A DNA stretch of 64,000 nucleotides from Trifolium pratense (taxonomy: Eukaryota > Streptophyta > Magnoliopsida > Fabales > Fabaceae): assembly GCF_020283565.1 (NCBI RefSeq), contig NC_060065.1:50766409-50830408 (forward strand). The letters run 5' to 3'. Made by a program: the position numbers and the translations under genes. The notes beneath the pieces are model-generated. The model was not told the origin of the DNA and searched no databases. It saw only the letters and a program-made list of their open reading frames with translations. Positions 1 through 11,457 of this stretch are shown here, one piece after another (position 1 is the stretch's first letter; each line of letters opens with the position of its first letter).

Positions 1-2825
1 ACAAGCATTACTTTTATTAACTTTAGTATCCAATTTTTTTTTTTTTTTGTTGATGGAAACACATTCAATTCATTTTACTAATAACATTGCATACAAGAGG
101 ATTGTTTTCCTTTTCTCTGACCAACCACTGCATAATTAGCTTACATTCATAGAGTGACCCCTATATGAATGTAACTGATACAAGAAGATTGTTTTCCTTT
201 GATAGATCCTGCATTTTGAAAGGTGAACGAAGGTTCAAATGATGGTTCTATCTTTGGTCTCAAGAGTCAAGAGGAGTTTTGGTTCTGTACGGTTGCCGGA
301 GAAAGCACATAAGGTGGTTTGCGTGGCTGCAGATTAGGTGTTTGACGAAATGGGCTAGAGAGGGAATAAAGAGAAATTGAAAAGTAGTAGGTGCACAAGA
401 GTGTGCTGTAAGATCTGATACACCTCCACTATCTAACGGTACAAATTGATTTAGATTATGGTTTATTTTATTCTTTGAATGAAAAACTTCATGAACCAAT
501 TTGAATTTTGGTGAATTTTCAAAAAGTTGGAACATTTGCAAATTAAATATAGTCAATGATGATCGAATCTAGAACTTCATACATTCTACTCAAACCTTTC
601 AGGTCTTACCACCAGATCAAATCTAGTGGCTTAAAAAACAAATATTACTAGATGTAAGAAAAATAAAAGCAATATTTTGTTTTGAGAAAAATAAATGGAA
701 CAATTTAGTCTCTATATTAATTAGAAAATATTATTTTAGATTGGATAATTTGTTTTGTGACTCTAATTATAAAGAGACAATCTAGTCTTTGCCAATAATT
801 AAAATAAAATATGATAAATTGGTCTCTACAACAGGAAAAAATACCTTATATATCTTTTTTGATCAATAGCTCATTTTAGGACCAACTGAAAATTGGTCTT
901 TTGAATGCAAAAGAAGAAAAAGAAAAAAAAATGGACAATTGGTCGTAGAAGATATTATTTAGAAATTTTTTCTTGTGTAAGGATCGATTTTTATCCTTTT
1001 TATTTTTTCTATACTGTATCATAGTGAATAAGTGAGATAATCGGGGTTTGAACCTTGGCCCGCTACGTATATAATACAATGTCTTTGTCAACTGAGTTAA
1101 ACTCACGAGACGGATCAATTTGTCCTTTAATAGTTATTGTTATGACTTAATTGTTCATTTTAAAATTTTGAGACCTAATTACAAATTATTTAAAATTTAG
1201 GGACACAATAATTTTTTGGTTAAAAATTACCATCAAATTCAAAAGCCTATTTACAATTTTTTTGGGGTCATAGAACAATTTTAAAATGGACAAAATTTAT
1301 GCAATTTTTTATAAGTGTTTTTCATATGATTCTTAACTTAACTATCCATAATTTTTTAAAGTTTGTTATATAAAAAAAAAGAAGGTATTTTTGAGTTAAG
1401 AATATTCTTTTTGTCATAAAAATAATTTTTTTTTGAACCAACAAAAATAAAAAAAGTTAAGAACCAAATAAAAAACACAATTTGGTTAAATTTCCAAATA
1501 GATAATTAAAAAAAAAAGTTGTTAGTAATTTTTTATTTTTTTTGGGTAAAACCTTAAATAAATTGTTTTAATTTGTACGGTATCTATCTATTTTTTTATT
1601 TGTCTTATCTATGCTGCTATAACTATATCTTTATATATGTGTAGTTAGTTAAAATAAATTGTACAGTAGTAAGATTTGTTACAGTAATTTCAGTGTCCGA
1701 TTAACTTTCCTGAAATATATGCAATGACCATAGTTTCCTACCACAAACGTTGCCACGCACAACATCCTCATCCATCTTCAGAGTCAGAATTGCACACTTA
1801 AGATGACACCTGTCTAAGCAAACTTAGGAGAACCATGAAAAAATAACTGCCACAAATTTATTTTTTTTGTTTTTGAATAATAATAACTTTCACCATGCAA
1901 CTACTATATGTGAAGTGTATAGTTATATCACTAATGTCACACTCAACCTACCTTGCTACTTTCTATAATCTGCTGACTTATTCTTCACCACCTTTGTTGT
2001 GTTGTGCTGTGTTAGCCAACATTATTAATTCAGTACTGAATCTTCATTTTATTTTGTTGATTCCTTTCTCATTAATGGAATTTGTCTTTCTTGATCTTGG
2101 ATGATTTTGCTGTACCAGCAACGTTTAATTGGGGGTGGGGGGATTCTACATTCTTGGTTTTGGTAAGATCGTTAAACCTCTTTTTTTTTTCTTCAAATCT
2201 TATATATCTTGTATGATTTGGAGACAAACATATAATGAGAAGGGTAGTGTACTATGAAGCACAGACACGGACACGATACTGACAATGACATGTAGACACG
2301 GATAAAATTTAAGAAAATGACATAATTCAATGTATCATAAGTGTCGTGTTGGTGTCAGACACCGAGGTGTGTTTTGACAATGGGACACACTTAATCCGAG
2401 GAGTGTTTGTGTTTCATAGGTAGTGTGTATCATTGATGCACTTATATGATAAGCCCTCATTGTCATTGTTGAAATGTTCTGAATACATGTGTAGCTTATT
2501 TTTGTTTGTGTTTAATAACTATGAATTGAAACATTGATAGTATAACAAAGTTTATGATTATATCATGGTGTAAGTGCATAGTGGTTAAACTCATTATGTT
2601 TACATTTAATTTCAAATGAAAAAGGGTGTTATTCTTATTTGTGTCATGATGCTTTGATTTCGTTGGTTGCTTTACTTGAAATGGCTAAGGATAAGGAGCA
2701 AAGCTGTTCACATAACAAAAGTTGTACCATTCCGCCCCGTTCTATTCCATTCCAGGTAGCTGTGTTAAGAGTTTTGTTTAGTTATAGCATGAATAATATC
2801 AGTGATATTTATTATAGGAGCATTT
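1..2825. other. Upstream intergenic region, AT-rich, no gene recognised
   Basis: No convincing coding gene is seen. A minus-strand open frame at 260-556 has no recognisable motif and is not called. Positions about 1016-1112 look like an old tRNA-derived repeat on the minus strand. The 5' leader of the CONSTANS-like gene probably lies in the right part, but its transcription start and any leader intron cannot be fixed by eye. Positions about 2557-2710 recur in diverged form at about 7508-7700. Confidence 0.5.
1016..1112 (-). mobile_element. tRNA-derived SINE-like fragment
   Basis: Read on the minus strand it carries an A-box-like stretch (TTTAACTCAGTTG) followed by a B-box-like GGTTCAAACCCC, the layout of a tRNA-derived polymerase III promoter. 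It does not fold into a full tRNA, so it is called a SINE-like remnant rather than a gene. Confidence 0.45.
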
Positions 2826-5204
2826 ATGGAAGCTCTATGTGAGTTTTGTCGGGTTGTAAGAGCTATGGTTTACTGCAAGCCAGATTCTGCTCGTCTTTGC
2901 TTCCATTGCGATGGGATTGTACACTCTGCAAATTCTTTGTCTCGCAGGCATCCCCGCTCACTCCTCTGTGATAAGTGTCATTTCGACTCAGCAATCGTGC
3001 GCTGCGTCGAAAATAAACTATCTCTTTGTCAAGTTTGTGATTGGAATACTAATGACTGTTTTGTATTGGGACATAAACATGTGCTACTCACTTTCTATAC
3101 TGGTTGTCCCTCTTTGGCAGAGTTAACTAAAATTTGGCCACATTTGGTTGATGCAAATTCATCAAATGCTTCTTGGGAATCGCCAAGTACTAGTACTTTG
3201 CCTAAAATTGAAAGCAACACCGGTTGTGATCAGCATTTGGAGCAGCAACCTGAAAAGATTGGCTTCGTTGGTTTAGCGAACGAGAAGCTGGATGAAGAAC
3301 AACCGTGTGTCAAATATGAACCTTGGATTGAGAAATCTCCTATCCTTCAATCAAATTCAAACTGCACACAATACTGCAAAGATCAAGCATTTTCATTTAA
3401 TCAAGACTCAAACCAACCAAAGGTATTGATTTCCTTATACTCTTTTTTATTTTGGTTGGTGACATATCTGCGTGGTTTTTTTTTAAGTTTTAAAGCTTTT
3501 TTTAGGTCTAGACCCTTGGTACAATCTGAGCTGAGCCGGGTGGACGCACATAAGGCGGCAAATTTTTCCAGTGTGCCTATGTTTTCCATTCACAAGACTC
3601 GAACATGAGACTTTGCTTAAGGAGAACCATGCTAATTGCTTCTTGGACCCATATAAGTTTTAAATTTAAGATAGCACATATAATTAGTGTGTTGTCACTC
3701 CGTCATTTCAAAATATTTATCATTCCATGTACTACTTGCAAACATAATCATCTCCACAGTAATACTCTCACTCATTTACCAACATGGTGTGACACAATTG
3801 ACAGATAACCGAGTATCTTAAGTATGTGGTTATGGGATCGATCTTTGGCCGGTGCATATGGAAGAGCACCTGTTGTCATAGGTCAGCCCCTCATATAGAT
3901 TTCCGTACCTCAAAGATTAGTCTCTAGTTCCTGGTTTGGAGATACCTTGGACAAAATAAAAATCATCTGTACTCATTCAATTTTAGTAAAAAGACTAAAT
4001 ATAGCTAGCCAGAGACAAGAATATAGTTAAATACCATATATGTTTATTAGTTTAGTTGGTATATGCTAACTGTTGTGCTGAACCAAAGCTGATACCGGAT
4101 TTTTCATCTTCTTTATTTCATTAGCTTCAAGGATGCCTTGATGTCAAGGATCTTGTAATTCATGAGGGGACTAGTCTCTGTGAAGGTCTCAATGTGGATG
4201 ATGTTCAATTAAACTTTGAAAATGCTGATGAAATATTTGACTGCTCTCAAAGTGCCACAAAATTCAACCATGAAGATGGAGGAATAGAATGTCTATTAAT
4301 GGATAAAAACATTCCAGTCACAAAATGTAGCAGTCTCATTGGGACTGCAGTAGAGGTTACCGGTTATAACACAATTTTTTTAGAGTTTAATTTTTATACA
4401 CTGTCAGTGCAATAAGTTTTATAATGTCAGTAAACCACAAGTCACAATCAATCATATATGTGATTTTAGAAGTAGTTATGATTGATTGACAGTGTAAAAA
4501 ATCTTAACACTGACAGTGTATATGAATTAACTTTGTTTATCATTCTCCTCTCTAAATCTCTTTAGTGAGGTAAAGTAATGTATGAAACTAATTGTCACTC
4601 ATATGATCTATTATTAGGCTTCTTCATCAGTTCAACAAGATTGTGTGATTTTTCCATCATCAGGGGCTGGTGGATCAACAAGTGCGATGCAGGCCATCAA
4701 CAATAATGCAAATTGTGCACTTATGACTCCTAGCTGCAACAGAAGCATGCCTCTAGGATTTCCTCAGAGTCAAATTCATTCAGGCATACCAATTCAATTA
4801 CCTAACATTAATGGTGAAAGCAATGTTACAGAACTTCTAGATTGTAGTTTACCTCCAGTCTTTCATCCTGGTGAATCCACATGGGAATCAAATTTGGAGG
4901 GTACATGCCCTCAAGCAAGGGATAAAGCCAAAATGAGATACCAAGAGAAAAAGAAAACCCGAACGTAAGTACTTTTAACTGTGTATATATACTATCTTCG
5001 CCCCTAAATATAGGACTCTGTTGGCCAAATTACGAGAATTAGTAGTATTAGATTAGACTTTGCTGGTTTCTTATGTGCAGGTTTGGTAAGCAAATAAGAT
5101 ATGCGTCTCGCAAAGCTAGGGCTGATACAAGAAAACGTGTGAAAGGTAGATTTGTTAAAGCAGGCGAAGCATATGATTATGATCCTAAATTGAGTGACAT
5201 CTAA
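2826..5204 (+). CDS. CONSTANS-like zinc finger protein (B-box + CCT)
   Basis: Four exons read as 2826-3422, 4125-4355, 4618-4964 and 5081-5204, all with GT-AG introns, giving about 432 residues. The N terminus has an intact B-box (CEFC, then YC, LCFHCD, VHSAN, SRRH) and a second, degenerate B-box ([16 protein letters not shown]). The C terminus holds a complete CCT domain of about 43 residues ([10 protein letters not shown] then [20 protein letters not shown]), split by the last intron. One good B-box plus a divergent second one fits the COL9-COL15 group rather than CO itself. The family are nuclear transcriptional regulators of flowering time and light responses; CCT contacts NF-Y subunits and DNA. 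The start is the ATG opening MEALCEFC, matching the family; the open frame extends upstream but without family sequence. Intron 2 holds a MITE. Group assignment is inference; family assignment is firm. Confidence 0.92.
4369..4545. mobile_element. MITE-like inverted repeat in CONSTANS-like intron 2
   Basis: Inverted arms contain TATACACTGTCAGTG on the left and CACTGACAGTGTATA on the right, separated by about 130 bases. It lies wholly within the second intron and does not touch the splice sites. No target duplication was fixed. Confidence 0.6.
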
Positions 5205-6100
5205 ACATTATCAACAGTCACAAAATTTTCCTTGCAAGATATGATTTTGATGGTAAGCTAAGCTACTAGTCCTTAACATTGTGAATACATTCTTTTGTTG
5301 TCCATTCGTAATCAACCAATAAGATAAGAGTTTAATTCATTGTATAAAATTAATTGAAGATAGCACACATATTCTATTCTGAATGTCAAGGTAATATTTT
5401 ACAAAATGATCTCGTCTATCCACTATATTATTTGCAGACCTATATACTCTTTCCTACTTGCAGAGAAGATGGGAGTCAACGACGATCCTCCCTGGACTTT
5501 AACAGGTTAGAATGTGTGACTCTCTGAGCTAATGAGGAAGAAAAAGGTGAACTGGTGTTTGATAAAGCAACTATAGTCGACTCCTTTTCTGCTTTTAGTT
5601 TGGCCATTCCTCAGGAAAGATAAACCTTAGACCTTAAAAAACAATACCTTCTCATTATCTTAAGATATTGTCCAAGAACAGAGAACCTTACATTGGATTA
5701 GTGAGCAATGTCAACTGTGGATTGAGATACTGTTGTTCTTGAGTTACTCGCTCGAAGGTGTCACTTTCCCCCTGCAGCAACTGTATGCATTTTTTGACAA
5801 CCTTTTATACTGCCTCAATTATTTCATTTATTATTAGAAATAGTTTATTCGTAATCGTACAAACATTTCTTAAATTTTAAATTTTAGTTACTATGCATTT
5901 ATACTTCATCAATTATTTCATTTATTTGATTGCTCCACTTTACTCATAATTGTATAAACATTGTTTCATTTCCTTTAAGGAAACTTCGTTTTGACATTTG
6001 AAATTTTGGTTAATGTTTGCTTGATTTGCATAAATTAAATGCAGAAATTGTGAGACAATAGTAGTCCATAATTTTACTATTATTCATATATATAATTGAG
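5205..6100. other. 3' flank of CONSTANS-like gene
   Basis: AT-rich sequence, presumably the 3' UTR of the CONSTANS-like gene followed by spacer. Possible splice sites are present but cannot be confirmed. Nothing else recognised. Confidence 0.4.
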
Positions 6101-6609
6101 AATAAATTCGTAAGAATTTGGTCAACTAAGCAGAAAAGAAGAGTGAAAAAAACAGGGAAAAAGAGGATAAAAGGAACTAATTAGTCAATTGTCATCTAAA
6201 ACTTCAAATATTCAACACAGATGAATTTCTACGAAGTTTGTTAACACTATAATATTCCATTATTTTTAAGGATGATAACCTAATTATCCATATTTGAGAG
6301 ACACTATTAAGAATTGTAGCAGAAACTCAATACTTTAATTAAGCATGAAATTTATGATATAATAAATTGTTACAGTATGAGATGCTAAGAACTACCCTTA
6401 CACATATATGTAAGATATTTTTATTTTGTCTTAGATTTGTTAGCATAGTAAAATTATAATCTATTGATTCTAGAAATTAGTATCTCATGCTTTGAAATTG
6501 GTTTTGAATATGATAACAATACAAATTCAATTTGAATCAACTAAATCTTCCTTCCAAAATTTAAAGAAATCTAAAACATTGAACATTGAACATATATACA
6601 TTGATACAG

Positions 6610-7025
6610 ATTGAACCTAACTCCACCTCAAAACCATGGTTTAAAGGGCAGGGTTGTTCAATCCTATATAAGCCCTCACACCGGGTTGATGACTTCCGAT
6701 GTGGGACTCCAACCAAGTTGGGTTCATGATGCCCAACTTGTACATGAAAATTGGTAACAAATTCACCCCCTGAACAACCGGCATCTCGACGGTTCATTCT
6801 TCCCCTTTCTTTTATAGGGTTCATTCTTCCCGTTCAGTCCGGACGCCCCATGATCGAACCAGGCTCTTATACCAATTGATATGCATTAAACCTAACTCCA
6901 CCTCAAAACCATGGCCATGGTTCAAAGGGGAGGATTGTTCAATCCTGTATAGCCCTCACACCAGGTTCATGACTTCCAATAGTTGGGTTCATGAAGCCCA
7001 ACTTGCACATGGAAATCGGCAACAT
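6610..7025. repeat. Two copies of a ~140-bp dispersed repeat
   Basis: About 6613-6760 and 6889-7022 share CCTAACTCCACCTCAAAACC, a CCCTCACACC patch and TGGGTTCATGA, and both end near an ATGAAAATTGG / ATGGAAATCGG patch. A TATACCAATTGAT patch lies between them. The repeat interrupts the decayed B-box duplicate and is probably a transposon fragment of unknown class. Confidence 0.6.
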
Positions 7026-7208
7026 ACGTCTTCTATCTATTGAACCTAGTTGTATTAGCAATTATTTTTTTTAAATCATGATATTGAAAGTAAGTTTAGC
7101 ACTCCCCAGTTTTCAACAAATCCACCAATGTATACCTAAGACTGTGTTCACTGAACTTTCTATTCATCAACCAAGAGAAAACTAAACAAACCCATTATAG
7201 AAGACTGT

Positions 7209-7506
7209 CTAAAGAGAAAAGGTGGAATTTATAGAAACATGGAAGTACTGTTATGAGTTCTTGGGTGCTGTTATTAGGCCGGTTTCCTTTGTTCCAGCTT
7301 ATGTTGGTTGGAAGTATCATCTCTAATGCAGCTCCAATAAAATATCTTCTTGCAAGGTTCTGATACGTGTCGCAAAGAAAGCACCTAATATGCATAAGAG
7401 CTGAAAATTTGACCTAATGAATCCTTTTGTCACGTTTTCTCCATAAATATCCATCATCAGCTTGGCAATACAGTGAAGCATTTAATCTGCACAGCTCACA
7501 ACATTT
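7209..7506 (-). pseudogene. B-box microprotein pseudogene
   Basis: On the minus strand the frame reads CELCRLNASLYCQADDGYL, then WRKRDKRIH, a stop codon, and then HIRCFLCDTYQNLARRYF followed by ALEMILP. It is clearly related to the intact gene at 11,458-11,832. Breaks: the cysteine and the aspartate-flanking residues of the B-box are changed (CRKC became WRKR), an in-frame stop replaces the residue after the histidine, and everything upstream of the B-box is lost at the junction near 7506. Its C-terminal tail runs in a different frame from that of the intact gene because a 13-nt stretch present there is absent here. Confidence 0.85.
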
Positions 7507-7507
7507 A

Positions 7508-7570
7508 TATCATGGTGTAAGTGCATCGTTGTTAAACTCATTCTATTTAGTTTAATTTCAAATAAAAATG

Positions 7571-7616
<46 letters not shown>

Positions 7617-7700
7617 TATTATTATTTTTCTTTCATAATGCTGTGATTTCTTTGGCTGTTTTTACTTGAAATGGCAAAGGATAAGGAGCAAAGATTGGTG
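7508..7700 (+). repeat. Diverged copy of the CONSTANS-like upstream leader
   Basis: Matches about 2557-2710: TATATCATGGTGTAAGTGCAT, GGTTAAACTCATT against TGTTAAACTCATT, TTTAATTTCAAAT, and ACTTGAAATGGC followed by AAGGATAAGGAGCAAAG. An (ATT)n microsatellite has expanded inside this copy. The copy begins exactly where the B-box pseudogene ends. Confidence 0.75.
7576..7626. repeat. (ATT)n microsatellite
   Basis: A run of about a dozen ATT units with slight degeneration at the right end, inside the copied leader segment. Confidence 0.9.
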
Positions 7701-7958
7701 TTGGAGATAACAAAAGCTGAATTCCGTCTAATTCATCAGTTAGCTGTATTAAGAGTTTATTTTAGCTGTATTAAGAGTTTAGTTTAGTTTTGCTTATCTT
7801 ATGAAAAAGAGATCAAATTTAATGCAGCTACAGTGATGTTCATGTACTTGCATAACCATTTAATAATCAATAATGATAGTGATATCTCCTGCAACGGATA
7901 ATGTCCATGCTTATTTGTTTACATTTTTTCTAGCTGATTTTTCTTTTCCACTTTATCA

Positions 7959-8240
7959 GGGTTTTACACTTGAAGATGCAACAGGATTGACAGTTAAAGG
8001 AGACCTTGATATTCATCCAGTTTTTGCTACATCTCTTCCTACTTCACATCCAATCCAAGTTTATCACCTCAAAGAGTACTGGAAATGTCAGAGACCTGAG
8101 ACCCGGAAAGCCAGTGCTCTTGCTAAACATGCTATGAGTTCTTTCTACTTCAAATCACTTTGCAGAACGAATGGCAGTTCGAAAAACATGGGTGCAAGAG
8201 GCTACAATCAAGTTTAGTAGTACGATTCTTTGTTGTGTTG
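7959..8240 (+). pseudogene. Hydroxyproline O-galactosyltransferase-like exon fragment
   Basis: Preceded by a splice-acceptor-like CTTTATCAG, the first frame reads [20 protein letters not shown] then [11 protein letters not shown], a signature of the lectin-containing beta-1,3-galactosyltransferases (GALT family, Golgi, arabinogalactan-protein glycosylation). After that point the homology changes frame several times: [11 protein letters not shown], then WKASAL, then [20 protein letters not shown], then VVRFFVVL followed by a donor-like GTAACT. At least three frameshifts and a stop make it non-functional. Retained splice sites show it came from genomic DNA, not from a processed mRNA. No other exons of such a gene are seen nearby. 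Confidence 0.85.
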
Positions 8241-8647
8241 GTAACTGGTAAGGGTGCTGCCTGTATTTCATCTGCCATAGGAACATACCAGTCTAGAGAA
8301 ACATGGCCTTTACTTTAGTCTTGCTTGAAGAAAAGTGAACTGTTGTCAGAACTTCATTGAGAAGAAAAACATAACCTTCCTGAGGTTGTATTGTGGAAGT
8401 TTTGGGGTAAAACTGCGAATAAGTCCCAAGGGACACTGTCCAAATTTTGTTTAAGATTTAAGTGTGGCTTTTGTGACTACTCTTAATTTAATAAGGTAGA
8501 AGCCATGCCAATATAATTTGACTACTCTTTTGAGAGATAGGATTGGTTTCTTTTTGAGTCGTTTTGACAATCAACATGCTTTTATACCATTTGTGTTTGA
8601 CACGACTTCCTAGCACCAGAGGTTGTGGAATTCTACAAAAGTTCAAA

Positions 8648-8801
8648 GGGTCGTGCATATCAATGTTGTATCTCTTAGGTCTATGGATGTATTTTTTAGG
8701 AGGATTGATTTTGTCATCCAGAGAGGGTCATGCATATCAATGTTGTATCTCTTAAGTCTATAGATGTATTTTTTAAGAGAATTGTTGTCGCTTTCCTTTC
8801 A
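8648..8801. repeat. Two-copy direct repeat, period 77 bp
   Basis: GGGTCGTGCATATCAATGTT at 8648 recurs as GGGTCATGCATATCAATGTT at 8725, and both are followed by a shared TGTATCTCTTA and GATGTATTTTTTA. A small tandem duplication. Confidence 0.8.
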
Positions 8802-9454
8802 TTCATATGTAAGTATCTTGAATATAAATAAATTTCTTTCTATTAGTTCTTGATAAAATTAATTGGATAGATGTGAGATCGTTAAATAGAGAAGCCAGTG
8901 AGACAAAAGAGAACTTCAGCTTTTGAAAATTTTCATGTTATAACAAAGAATGTTAATAAAGATACATTGGCTGTCTAGCTATGATTTATCACCAATGATG
9001 ATTGTTGAAATAAAATAGAAAGACTATTGGTATTGGACCAAGGTTCCATATAGGCATTGCATGCATTTAGCTGAGTAGAAGCAAGCTATGTGAATGAATC
9101 ATGCATTTAGACTAGTTATCACCTAGCTATTTTGGTTTTCATTAAGCTCTTCCTTTTTGAACAAGTTATCAATAAGACTGATTTTCATGTATATTTTGAT
9201 TACCATGAGTCTGGTGTCTTCATTGGGACGTTTCCCTTAAGATATAAATAGGAACCTTTATTGTTTCTGCAAACTACATCCTATATTTGAAATCCTCTTG
9301 GACAAGGCCGGCTCAACCATTAGACCAGTAAAGCCTTACACATAGAGTGACAAATTTTATAATGTTGGGAGTGAAAATATCATCATATATTTTTAGAATA
9401 TTAAACATACTAAGGGATAATTGTAATTTATTAAGAACAACAGTACTTTGAATT

Positions 9455-9661
9455 CAGTGGCGGATCCACTGGCTGGGCACTTGCTCGAACTCTGGTAAAA
9501 AAAAATTAGTATTTTAGTGGTTAGTTTAGGGCACAAAACTGAGATTTTTAGGGGTTAATTTAGGACAAAAATAAGTTTTTTTTTTTTTTTTTAAACTGAG
9601 ATTTTTCGGTGCAAAACTGAGATATTATCCCGACTTTATAAATTTTCTGGCTCCGCCATTG
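9455..9661. mobile_element. hAT-type non-autonomous element with perfect 8-bp TSD
   Basis: The ends are CAGTGGCGGATCC and GGCTCCGCCATTG, short terminal inverted repeats. The element is flanked by identical 8-bp direct repeats TTTGAATT at 9447-9454 and 9662-9669, the target-site duplication length of hAT transposons. It has no coding capacity. A diverged relative appears at about 45,408-45,598. Confidence 0.75.
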
Positions 9662-10884
9662 TTTGAATTGTTTTATATTAAATTTGTCTTTATTCATTAT
9701 GGACAAGTATATATGCGAAAGTATTCTCACGAGTTGCTATCTCACGACTTTGTTATAGATATCACCATTATAAAGGTGAAATTTTAACCACTAGATTATT
9801 TGGGAAAAAAAAATATCACCTTTATATATATGTCAGGTAGCAAGGAATAGAGAATTTAGGTTGAATGTTATAAGACTTCCATACGCCACTACTTGGCAGA
9901 TATATTTGGTGCAGTTGGTAGATGCAAATATAACTTAATCTAATTAACAATTAAACATACTTGAATTAATTAACACAGATGCAGGCAGACGCATACTAAT
10001 GATACAAATACTATTCAGTTATGAGTAAATTTCAATTTAAGCTTAGTTAGTTTCAATTATTTTTTGTTATCTTGGTGAATTTTCTTTATCAATTGTTGTG
10101 TATTGCATTAGAATTTAAAGTGTATATATACATAGCTTTTTGTGGCAGGAGATGAAAAAACTAATGTATTTGAGCCAACAAAATTTGCAAGTAGTAGTTG
10201 ATAAGGGGACAGACTTGGATCGGCTGCTCTAATAAAAGTACACGGTTTGTCGCTGTTTTAAATTTTGGTCGTTGATCTATAATTTGTACACAATTTAAAA
10301 TTTCAATCGTTCATTTTAAATTAGACGGTCCTAATTAATTACCGTGTTAATGCAGTTACTACGTGGAATCCTATTCCCATAAGGACTATACAGTTTGTAG
10401 CCGTAACTAAGCTCCGCTTTAGCGCTCGACATTTAACTTAAAACATGTTCATCATGTGGCAGAGCGAAGCGCACCTACGTGGCCTAGCATCACTTTAGAT
10501 ACTCCAAACACAATTAAAAGATACAACTAGCTTTAGTTAAAGATAGAAAAATGTTTTTTTTTTTACGGTAATATAGTAAAAGTGAATTTTTCGATACACA
10601 TAAAATGATTTTGGAATTTGTGTAATTCATTATTTCAAAATTTAGTTTTTTTAACCGTAAAAATATTTCAAACACAGTTGGAAGAACTAAGAAGCATACC
10701 GATACAAAACTTAGGTGCATGCAGTTTCACATAAAATTCACATTTTGTAGATATAACAAACTTTAAAAAAATTGTGACTTTGAGAAATCCTTGGTAGATA
10801 CGAGTATTTTTTGTGAAGAATCACACGAAAAACATCTGAGCAAATGCAGCTAATTTTATACCCTTACAAGGAGGAATTAATCCT

Positions 10885-11457
10885 TGCAAATTTGTAAGAA
10901 TCTGGTAAGCTAAGCAGGAAAGAAAAGTGAAAAAATGAAAGAAAATAAGAAATAAGGATAAATTAGAAACTTATTAGCGAATTGTTATATATAAACTTCC
11001 AAGACTCAACACATAATTGAATTGCTATGAAGTTTATCTATAATTATATTCTATTATTTCAAGAACTACCCTTACATGCACATATATGTAAGATATTTTA
11101 TTGTCATAGGTTTTCTAGCATAGTAAAATACTAAAATTATAATCTATTGGTTCTAGAAATTTGTTTCTCGTGCTTTATAATTATAGTTTTGAGTATAAAT
11201 CAACTAAATCTTCCAAAAGTTAAAGAAATCTAAAACATTGAACATCTTCTATCTACTAATTAAATCTAGTTGTACATATAAACAACTTTTTTTGAATCAT
11301 GCATGATATTAAAAGAAGATTTAGTAATTAACAATTCCACCATACATTAGATGGTGTACACCAAATTCTCTAGCTAGCTATCAACTAAGAGAAAAGTAAA
11401 CACCTATTACATAATCTAAAGAGAAAATTAATAAACCAATCTATTACATAGGATAAT
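10885..11457 (-). other. 3' flank of the B-box microprotein gene
   Basis: AT-rich presumed 3' UTR and downstream sequence of the gene on the minus strand. It is the partner of the decayed duplicate at about 6100-7190. Confidence 0.5.

Larger units (their letters stand above)
6100..7506 (-). repeat. Segmental duplicate of the B-box microprotein locus (decayed copy)
   Basis: This block matches about 10,885-11,760 in order: shared stretches include the start of the block (GTAAGAAT, TAAGCAG), the ACTACCCTTACA and ATATATGTAAGATATTT patches, AGAAATCTAAAACATTGAAC, and then the 3' part of the B-box coding region. An unrelated repeat pair (about 6600-7030) has been inserted into this copy. It ends abruptly near 7506, inside the B-box coding region. 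Confidence 0.75.
8241..10880. other. Repeat-rich spacer without genes
   Basis: Holds a 77-bp direct repeat (about 8648-8801), a hAT-type mini-element (9455-9661), and AT-rich sequence. About 10,204-10,470 resembles a degenerate palindromic MITE with an ACGGTCC / TTGATC core. No supported open reading frame. Confidence 0.5.

Noticed and set aside
260..556. 98-residue minus-strand open frame
   Set aside because: No family motif, no splice partner, in AT-rich DNA; compatible with chance.
8217..8480. Further GALT exons downstream of the pseudogene exon
   Set aside because: Searched for the conserved downstream motifs in all three frames; nothing recognisable beyond 8,240.
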